28,521 nucleotides of DNA from a virus, in IMG/VR virus record IMGVR_UViG_3300032163_000079, positions 1-28,521 of that record; one strand, written 5' to 3'. Each line of letters starts with the position of its first letter. The stretch's first letter is position 1. Made by a program: the position numbers and the translations under genes. Shown here piece by piece: positions 1 to 6,500 of the stretch. The notes under the pieces were generated by a model. That model had not been told where the DNA came from and searched no databases. It saw only the letters and a program-made list of their open reading frames with translations.

Positions 1-14
1 CGCCCTCCTTAAAA
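1..14 (-). promoter_or_regulatory. Ribosome-binding site of a gene starting beyond the left edge
   Basis: Read on the minus strand, the window ends with AAGGAGGGCG, a strong Shine-Dalgarno sequence like those in front of most genes here. No start codon follows within the window, so the gene would begin just past coordinate 1. If so, the structured RNA at 85-172 is its 5' leader. This is inferred from the ribosome-site motif alone. Confidence 0.4.
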
Positions 15-84
15 CAAGCCTTGCTGCCCTATCCCAGTTATGTAGCCACCATACGGCAACCGCCCAACAGGGTCTTACGCAAGG

Positions 85-172
85 CCGCTCAAAAAAAATG
101 CCTGCGACCGTGGTAGCGTCGTAGTTATCCGGCGTCCCCAAGTGCAGGCTCTATCCCTCTCGTGGAGGGATT
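85..172 (-). ncRNA. Structured leader or small RNA ending in an intrinsic terminator
   Basis: A transcript starting about 7 nt after the -10 box at 179-184 would begin with a 7-bp hairpin (153-159 with 165-171). A second long hairpin follows, closed by GCCTGC/GCAGGC (144-149 with 100-105), and is immediately followed by eight U residues (91-98), as in an intrinsic terminator. About 80 nt further on is a Shine-Dalgarno sequence at the window edge. This is either a free small RNA of about 85 nt or an attenuated (riboswitch-like) leader of the next gene. I recognise no known riboswitch consensus in it. Confidence 0.5.
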
Positions 173-178
173 AGGGTT

Positions 179-206
179 ATTATACTCAAGTCTTTTCAAA
201 AGTCAA
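179..206 (-). promoter_or_regulatory. Sigma-70-type promoter, minus strand
   Basis: The -35 box TTGACT lies at 201-206 and a perfect -10 box TATAAT at 179-184, separated by 16 bp. Transcription would start near 172 and run left into the structured element at 85-172. It is one of the best promoter matches in the window. Confidence 0.7.
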
Positions 207-454
207 TCCCTCGTTCTTAATTTTTTTTCCCTCATAGTCACTTTTTTTTCCTGTCATATATACAGGAAAAGTATTGTAACTTGAGGTCTCAAAGTCGTTT
301 ATGACAGTGAGGAGGTGAAAAAGTCCCTTTCGGGCGAAAACACCGTGACCCTCTAATCCGTTATCCCCCGGCGGGTAAATATGAGCTTCCGATTTCCTCC
401 GCCATGCCTGATAATAATAAGGCCGACTGCCGAGTTCAAGAAGTTGAAATATAA
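207..454. other. Gap without a convincing gene
   Basis: No reading frame here has a good ribosome site. A 92-codon minus-strand frame spans 186-464, but it would need a TTG start inside the stem of the RNA at 455-593 and runs into the promoter at 179-206. The visible structure is a second copy of the GAGGGTC element (347-356 region) that can pair with the upstream RNA element. Confidence 0.4.
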
Positions 455-593
455 AAAGCCCCAAGCCTATTTTTTGCGTTAGAGGGTCAAGGTCTTAAGC
501 AAAACACGGTCGGCTTGGGGCTTTGCTTCCGTTACCGGAAGTTAAAAGCGTATATTTAACCGTGCTTTATAATTTAAGACCAATCAGACCCTC
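455..593 (-). ncRNA. Highly structured RNA with nested helices and possible pseudoknot
   Basis: On the minus strand several exact complementary arms nest: GAGGGTC/GACCCTC (587-593 with 482-488), GGTCTTAA/TTAAGACC (574-581 with 491-498) and CACGGT/ACCGTG (559-564 with 505-510). Inside are two small hairpins, GTTAAA/TTTAAC (541-560) and CTTCCG-GTAA-CGGAAG (526-541). A 13-nt arm inside the fold (512-524) is perfectly complementary to 455-467 outside it, which gives either a pseudoknot or an alternative terminator hairpin followed by UUUUUAU. A promoter at 603-631 would transcribe it. It matches no RNA class I recognise; riboswitch, attenuator or phage regulatory RNA are all possible. Confidence 0.6.
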
Positions 594-602
594 ACTACGA
601 TA

Positions 603-631
603 AGTAAATCATAATTCTGTTTCATTGTCAA
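603..631 (-). promoter_or_regulatory. Sigma-70-type promoter, minus strand
   Basis: A perfect -35 box TTGACA (626-631) lies 17 bp from a weaker -10 box TTTACT (603-608). Predicted start is near 596, right at the first helix of the structured RNA at 455-593, which supports that RNA being a real transcript. It lies just after the stop of the holin-like gene. Confidence 0.6.
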
Positions 632-655
632 GCGGTATCTTTGGCTGCCCATAAG

Positions 656-856
656 TCAAGGATGAAAAAGACCTTTGAGATACGCTACTGCGAACGCTAC
701 GCCACCCGCGATACCTGCCATTTTTATACGATGGCCGTTGAGATTTTCCCGCAGGAGTCTCAGTTCCTGATTGTGCTCGCTCTGCTTGTCCTCTATGCCT
801 TTGAGCCGCCCTTCCAGACTGCCGATAACGCGGCTTATTTCGTCAAACTCCGTCAT
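656..856 (-). CDS. Small membrane protein, holin/XhlA-like
   Basis: This 66-aa protein has an acidic, heptad-like N-terminal half (about residues 5-42, probably a coiled coil), then one hydrophobic segment at about 45-63 and a short KGLFHP tail. That plan resembles small phage membrane proteins of the hemolysin XhlA/holin-accessory type, which help release lytic enzymes through the inner membrane. It is the last gene of the late operon, after the tail genes, where lysis genes often sit. No endolysin is visible in the window. GGAG and AGGA motifs precede the ATG. The function is inferred from topology and position only. Confidence 0.6.
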   Translation of the reverse strand: MTEFDEISRVIGSLEGRLKGIEDKQSEHNQELRLLRENLNGHRIKMAGIAGGVAFAVAYLKGLFHP

Positions 857-892
857 GTTCCTATATCTCCGTTATTTTAATGAACGACCCTT

Positions 893-994
893 TTAAGGGT
901 TCGCCGCATCTCCTTGCTCATACACCGTGTAAAACCGCCCGTCACACGTTACGGCAACCATCGTTGCGGGAAATGGCGTCTCAGGGCTGAACAT
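893..994 (-). CDS. Small open frame after the tail gene, possibly its frameshifted end
   Basis: From the ATG at 994 this frame encodes 33 residues beginning MFSPETPFPAT and ending EQGDAANP. The frame stays open upstream to a TGA at 1097-1099, overlapping the end of the 1063-1770 gene and adding SGYGGGGVSTVKIPVVE-type sequence. The ATG has only a distant GGAG, 12 nt away. The protein-like composition upstream of the ATG suggests that the overlap is used, through a rare start codon or a ribosomal frameshift out of the tail gene. Alternatively it is a remnant of a longer tail protein. Confidence 0.4.
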   Translation of the reverse strand: MFSPETPFPATMVAVTCDGRFYTVYEQGDAANP

Positions 995-1062
995 AATGCG
1001 CGTAGTCTCCAAGCCCGTATCAGGGTCAATCTCCGTTGTCTGGGTTTCAACGACCGGTATCT

Positions 1063-1770
1063 TTACCGTGCTGACGCCACCTCCACCGTAACCGCTTCAA
1101 GCGTAACGGTATCCCAGAGGGCCGCCGTTATCGTGCCCGTGGCGGGCGTTGCAGGCGTGCCCGTCACCGTGTAATCGAACGTGTTCGTGGTAACGTTGGA
1201 TATGACGAACGTGCCGTTATATTCGGTCTGGGTTGCGCCCGCCATCAAGACTGAATTCCCGTTTGCGTATCCGTGCGCCGTCACCGTCGCGGTCGCGGTC
1301 GAGCCTGCGCGGGTTATTGAGGTTACGGATTTCGTGTTCGTCGGCGTGTTGCATTTTCCGGTGACTATCAACGTTTTGTCAACCGAGGTGTTTATTGTGA
1401 AAAAGCTATTCGCAGTGCCCGTAGTGCTATACATATCAACGAATCCCACTCTGAAAAACACCTGTGAACTTTGTGAATTTCTATTACGCAACATCATCCC
1501 GGCCTGTGCCGAAACGTAAGTGCTTGCTAATGTGAACCCCGACAAGTTGTTCCCGTCAAAGTTGATATTCCCTGATTTATTGTTTGTGCTACTGGTTATA
1601 GACCATAGGGGAATGACATATAAAACCCCGTTAGGCCCCATCGTGCCGCCGGGGATGACTACGGAATAAAGCGTCGTCTCCACGTTCATGCCAGTGATTG
1701 ACACGGGCGTATGCTGATAGGCAAACTGCTTACGGACTGAAGCCAAAAGAAGTGACTGTCTACTTCTCAT
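1063..1770 (-). CDS. Putative tail or receptor-binding virion protein with FCCH-like domain
   Basis: This 235-aa protein is rich in Ser, Thr, Asn and Gly, as beta-rich tail proteins are. Residues about 148-215 contain a repeat-like module (VTAHGYANGNSVLM... NGTFVISNVTTNTFDYTV). The tail nozzle protein at 11186-13699 carries the same kind of module (AASHGYSNGGEVQV... FKVANVATNTFSL). This small beta-barrel is common in phage tail proteins and is often annotated as UBA_E1_FCCH-like. A strong AAGGAGGT ribosome site precedes the ATG. Its position after the fibre gene suggests a fibre accessory or receptor-binding role, which is inferred. Its end overlaps an open frame described at 893-994. Confidence 0.65.
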   Translation of the reverse strand: MRSRQSLLLASVRKQFAYQHTPVSITGMNVETTLYSVVIPGGTMGPNGVLYVIPLWSITSSTNNKSGNINFDGNNLSGFTLASTYVSAQAGMMLRNRNSQSSQVFFRVGFVDMYSTTGTANSFFTINTSVDKTLIVTGKCNTPTNTKSVTSITRAGSTATATVTAHGYANGNSVLMAGATQTEYNGTFVISNVTTNTFDYTVTGTPATPATGTITAALWDTVTLEAVTVEVASAR

Positions 1771-1804
1771 AATCTAACCTCCTTAGTTATTTAACCCATT
1801 CTTT

Positions 1805-2101
1805 TTAGCCTACTCTGTGTATTTGTAATGTCCCCGTTCCTGATGCTGTTACAGCACCTATCCTGCAACTCGGCGGAACGTCTACAGGGATAGTATTGTC
1901 CGCTAACAAAGGATACCCCGCATTGGCACCTGCGGCTACTGTCACATTATTCGCGGTTGGATTTACCTTGATATAGCAGTCAACATCAGCCTTTATGTCG
2001 TAAATTCCTTCACTGAGGACAGCTGTTTGTGCCGCTGTGGTTGATATGGATAGGTCAACCCGATAACTCTCTTTAATCCTTATTGCGTCTATTATTCTCA
2101 T
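1805..2101 (-). CDS. Small virion-associated protein, beta-rich
   Basis: This 98-aa protein has the pattern GIYDIKADVDCYIKVNPTANNV... YPLLADNTIPVDVPPSCRIGAV..GTLQIHRV. Small phage structural proteins encoded near tail fibres often have this pattern, with an alternating strand pattern ending in a SxxxGTLxIxxV motif. No catalytic residues or membrane segment are seen. GGGGGG just before the ATG serves as the ribosome site. The exact role (decoration, fibre accessory) is unknown. Confidence 0.6.
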   Translation of the reverse strand: MRIIDAIRIKESYRVDLSISTTAAQTAVLSEGIYDIKADVDCYIKVNPTANNVTVAAGANAGYPLLADNTIPVDVPPSCRIGAVTASGTGTLQIHRVG

Positions 2102-2138
2102 ATACCCCCCTTTTAATTGTTCCTGTTTTCCAACTCAT
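2073..2138 (-). CDS. Possible 21-aa upstream peptide
   Basis: A strong ribosome site (AAAAAGGAGATACC) 13 nt after the fibre stop codon precedes an ATG that opens 21 codons (MSWKTGTIKRGV...). This frame overlaps the start of the 98-aa gene and stops 26 nt inside it. The ribosome site is too good for a random spot and no other gene uses it. The frame may act as a translational coupler for the 98-aa gene. It is too short to judge by composition. Confidence 0.3.
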   Translation of the reverse strand: MSWKTGTIKRGVYENNRRNKD

Positions 2139-2150
2139 GGTATCTCCTTT

Positions 2151-3581
2151 TTAAGCCTTTATTTCTTTTATAACAATCGAAGAAGCCATGACTCCGCCAA
2201 AGAGACGAGCGGCGCCTCCACCATTGAAACGTGTAGTGCCCGTCCCATCACTCCCCGCCCTGACTTTGAAAGTTATAGAAGATGTAGTCGCGGCAATCAT
2301 GGTATGAACGAGCACATTCTGAGCGCATTGATTTGATATGCCACCCACCCGCATTGTCGCTGCTATCGCGTTAGCTGTCGTATCCTGAAATAGAGCAATC
2401 GATACTATCCCGTTGCCGGAGGTTGCCCCATTCCATAAAACCTCTATGTTCAAGATATTAGTTGCGCTCTTCGGCGTGAACGCTAACGTCATGTATTCGT
2501 CCCCCTCGGTATTCTGGGGAATGGTATCATCAGTCGGTATCTGTGTTGACCCTGTCGCTAATGCCCCGGTCTGAAACTTGGCGAATTGAACGATTGCGCC
2601 GACGGCAACCTTCGCGTCCGTAACCGCGTTATCCGCTATTTTTGCGGTCGTAACGTTTAAGTCCGCTATTTTTGCCGTTGTTACGCCCAAAGCCGCGAGT
2701 TTCGCGGTCGTAACCACCCCGTCCGACACTTGAATGGCATACACCGGATTTATCAACACCCATTTATTCAGGGACAAGTCACAGACCAACTCAATCCAAC
2801 TATCCGCGCCCGGAATATCTCCCGGACTCAACGGCAGGTTATTTCCTTTAACAATCGTCATTGCGGCGAAAGAGTTCAGCTTAAACGTAGGGGTAGTCGT
2901 AGCGTTTGCCGCGCCCGCTTCAATGGAAACCCGTAACCCGTTGGTTAAAACAGAGAAGGAGAGCGATATAGTCGCCGTGATGACATCCGCAGTGCCGCCC
3001 GCGACAGCCACGAGGGTAGGGCTTGTTACGCTCAATATCTGCCCGGTAAGAGTGAGAGAGGCATCAATGCCGGTAACGAGGGTTGATATATCGGCGGGTG
3101 AGACCGCCTCAATCGCATTTCCGGCGGAGTTCCACCTGAATATTTTTAAGGACGAAGGAATGGGCAAAACAGACGATACGCCAGTCGTTGTTTCAGATAA
3201 CTTCATCGCCCTATCAATTTCTACCTGCTGGCTCTGGTCTTTCATCACAAGGTCGTCAAAAGCATCCTCGTGAATTTCGGGAAAGAAATCCCCCTGATTT
3301 CTTATGTCCGTTCCCTGTGTCAAAGCCCGTATTCTGCGTATTGTGAGCAGGTAGCTTGTTGGCAGGTTGCCTGCGGTGAGGGTTATAGAGCCGCCCGTCG
3401 TGTCGCCAACGCCCGATACTGTGAAGTCAGTGTCAACCGCCAGGGTTGTCTCGACATTTGCAGTATCCCGTTTCGTTACCTTCAAGTCCGTCTTCGCAAA
3501 TATCTTAAAGGTAAAACTGTAAGAGGCCGTCGCTCCATTGCCTACATAATCCATGCGGTTTGTAACTGAACTTATCGTCAT
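2151..3581 (-). CDS. Tail fibre with T7-like N-terminal domain
   Basis: The 476-aa protein begins with the virion-attachment domain seen in T7-type fibres (residues about 1-130: the N-terminal YVGNGATASYSFTFKIF segment, a DFTVSG strand, then LTIRR and a DQSQQVEIDRAMKL helix). The middle is beta-rich. Residues about 284-325 contain tandem VTTAKIADxNVTTAKIADNAVTDAK repeats, a shaft motif of trimeric fibres. The C-terminal part (about 350-476) looks like a TNF/C1q-like or other receptor-binding head. It should bind the host surface and attach to the tail. A clear AAGGAG ribosome site precedes it, 12 bp after the giant protein gene ends. Confidence 0.85.
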   Translation of the reverse strand: MTISSVTNRMDYVGNGATASYSFTFKIFAKTDLKVTKRDTANVETTLAVDTDFTVSGVGDTTGGSITLTAGNLPTSYLLTIRRIRALTQGTDIRNQGDFFPEIHEDAFDDLVMKDQSQQVEIDRAMKLSETTTGVSSVLPIPSSLKIFRWNSAGNAIEAVSPADISTLVTGIDASLTLTGQILSVTSPTLVAVAGGTADVITATISLSFSVLTNGLRVSIEAGAANATTTPTFKLNSFAAMTIVKGNNLPLSPGDIPGADSWIELVCDLSLNKWVLINPVYAIQVSDGVVTTAKLAALGVTTAKIADLNVTTAKIADNAVTDAKVAVGAIVQFAKFQTGALATGSTQIPTDDTIPQNTEGDEYMTLAFTPKSATNILNIEVLWNGATSGNGIVSIALFQDTTANAIAATMRVGGISNQCAQNVLVHTMIAATTSSITFKVRAGSDGTGTTRFNGGGAARLFGGVMASSIVIKEIKA

Positions 3582-3593
3582 TGAATTTCTCCT

Positions 3594-6500
3594 TTACTTT
3601 TTCACTTTCTTCTTAGATACCGCTTTACCGAGAATTTGAGCGGCCTGAGAGCTACCCGGTATCCCGGATAGTGTGCCCACCGCCCCCGCCGCCCTGATAA
3701 CGCCTTTTACCTTAGTGTTCCGGTCTTGCCCCTTAAACGCCCCCGCCGTCCCTTTGATTATATCTTCAGACGTGTTTATCAGTGGAATTGGATTAGACGA
3801 ATACGTCAGTGAGCTAACGACCTGTCCAGCAATCGGCACGGCTTGGACAATGTTCAACGCCGCCCCCGTCGCAAAAGAGTCTTCTTCCCGGTCATCGCCG
3901 GTGAGCGTGTTGACACCTTTTCTCACGCCTCTTCTAATTCCTTCCTCCAACGCCGCAGCCACTATCACAATCCAAAAAAACGATGATGCAGCTTTCTTAT
4001 AGTTTTTCTCCTTTATTCCCAGCCGCCATATCTGGCGCTCTATATTATCCCACCGGTGTAACATGAAACTCTGAAAGAGCAGTATGGTTTTATTCAGGGA
4101 CTTATTGCCGGATAAACCATAACCAGCCGTCATGGCGAGCGGCTGGTCTTTGAAAAATGAAGAGCCTTGACTCTCTCTCATCGCTTTTGTTGCCCCCGCG
4201 AGCAACCCCGCATCCGGCTTTGTATAATCGGGGACGACCCCTTTTTCAAAAGCCGCCTTATGATATGCTCCTATCGCGGCGGTCGAGCGCATCAAACCGT
4301 CGAGCGCGGTCAGTCCCGTCATGCCGATATGCGTGATATACCCGTCTCCCAATTCCCTAAAAGCTATGTCATCTCCGACCGCCTTCTTGACTTCAGGAAA
4401 GTTGTCTATAACGAAATTGCGGGCGGCTTTGGACGTTGCAATTTCATACGCTCCTCTCGTCGCCCATTTTACGCCGATTGTGCCGATGGTATCGGCAAAC
4501 GTCGATGGCTGAACTAATGCCGACGCTATTCTGAAAGCCAGAACGCCAGACCCCATATTGCGTCTGACGATGTCGAGCGCGGCTATCCGCTTCGCGCCTT
4601 CCGAGCCGCCCTTCCTTGCCATTACGTCCAGCCATTGAAGCCATGCGAGAGAGCCTACGTCGCCTAACTTCGCTCTCATCTCAGGCGTGTTCACTATTTC
4701 GGAATATTGTTTTATATCTCTTCCGAGCGTCAACATATACGCAACGTCATCTAAATGCCGCTGAAGGATTTTATTCGCGTTCAATTCCAGCTTGATTTTA
4801 CTTTTCGCCGCTGCCGCTTTCGTAAAACCCTGCTCTACTGTTTTCGTCCTGTATATAGCGTCATCGGGACGCGAACCGAACCGGTCATACATTTCCAACT
4901 CGTTCAGCGCGTCATAGTCGCTGTGAAAAGAGACGTAATTATCAATGTCCGGCAAGGCGATATTGTAATTATCTAACATGAATTTCTTTACGTCCGCGTA
5001 ATGTTCCTCTATTAACGTGCGGAATAATATCGCCGCCTTTTCTTCTTTTGGCGTAAGTTTTACGGCGTTAAGCGCCTCCTGCGTAATGCCGGAATTTGCC
5101 AACCGCTGAACGCCGCCCTCGCGTTTCTCCAGAAGTTTCGCGCCGAGCCGCTCGAAAGAGCCATCCTTAAATCCCGCCGTCGCCTCTTGCCAGCGCGACA
5201 AGGCGAGGTCGTTAAAGGTAAGGTAATTGCCAAAGCCCAAATCCAATGCCGCCTTCATCGGTTTCATGCCGGTGATATCCGCCAGCCCGTCTATCGGCGT
5301 AAGTGCTACACTGTTCTTTTGCATAAAATTACGCAACGCGACGTATCTCTCTACCCACGCCTTCGGCTTTTCGCCTATCGGCGCAACCCCTGCGGCCTTA
5401 GTATTTATAGGGGTCGCCGTTTCAAGCAACGTCTTCTGCCGGTCTGCTTTTTCAGCGTCGTATAACGCTTCCTTACTCGACCACTTCGTTTTTCCTAACT
5501 TGCCTAAGAGTTCAATTTCCGCTTGTAAGCCCTCGACTTGCGAACGTGTCAATTCATTCTTCGGAACGCGGGAAAGTATTTTAAGTTTTTCAAGCACCCT
5601 TCGCGGAAGCTCAATGTTTTCTCCGGCGGCTTCAGATTGTTTCAGGTATTCTTGCGTAGCCTGCAACTCTTCCAGTATGCCGGCTGTATGGCCGGATAAT
5701 TCATAGCGTCCGATTACGTCCTTGATTTTATTTCTGTAATCGGCGGCTACGGCAGAGCTATCGGAGAGTTTTTCAGCGGTTGTCTTGAGTTTCTTGATTG
5801 CCGCGTTCAGTCCCGTCTTTTCCTTCGCCGCATTCAGTATCTCGCTCATCCGCGCTTTTTCGACTGCCGCGCCCTCCTTATTCCCCGCCCTGTATGCCTC
5901 ACGCGCCGCCCTTGCCGCCTTGATGTAGGCAGCCTTGAGTTGGCCGAGTTCGGATATGGGAGCGGCCATGTCTTTCGTTTGTCCGGTCGCCTCACGGATA
6001 AGGGTCTTTACGCCTGTCTTTTTCGCCGGTTCATAAGTCGGCTCTGCCGCCGCCCTTGCCGTCTCCGCCGCTTTCATGGCCGCCCGTTCTTCCGGCGTGG
6101 CAAATATACTGTCCATCACCCGCCGCACTTCAGGGGTAAGCTCAACGCCTAATTCAAGAATGGTCTTATATACGCCCCTTAACCATTCTTTTATCTTCGC
6201 GAAGATGGTTTCTAATTCTTTTGACGGGGCTTTGCCTTCCATGAAGTAGACTTCAAGCCCACGTGCAAATTTCTCGTGCTGTGTGACGGTGAGAGGCTTG
6301 CCTTTTTCCGCCCCCAGCCAGTCGAGAATGGTTTTGTAATTCCCCTTGAGTTCTTCGGTGGCCTTCGGCATGGCGGCCAGCTCGCCCATGAGCTTGAAAT
6401 ACAGATGTCCGGTCTCATGTAAAAAAGTCGAGGGGTCGGCTTTCTCAAGCAGGGTTATGTCTATGCCGTTCTTGCCAAAGGAGATGCGGCCACGGGGGGT

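Noticed and set aside
1-180. tRNA or known riboswitch at the left end
   Set aside because: No cloverleaf with a TTCRA arm and no riboswitch consensus that I know could be found on either strand.
186-464. 92-codon minus-strand frame
   Set aside because: It would need a TTG start without a ribosome site, inside a 13-bp RNA stem, and its end overlaps a consensus promoter. No family is recognised.
2734-3273. Long plus-strand frames inside the fibre and other late genes (also 13079-13729, 17895-18398 and 1181-1519)
   Set aside because: They are antisense shadows of well-recognised minus-strand virion genes and have no ribosome sites.
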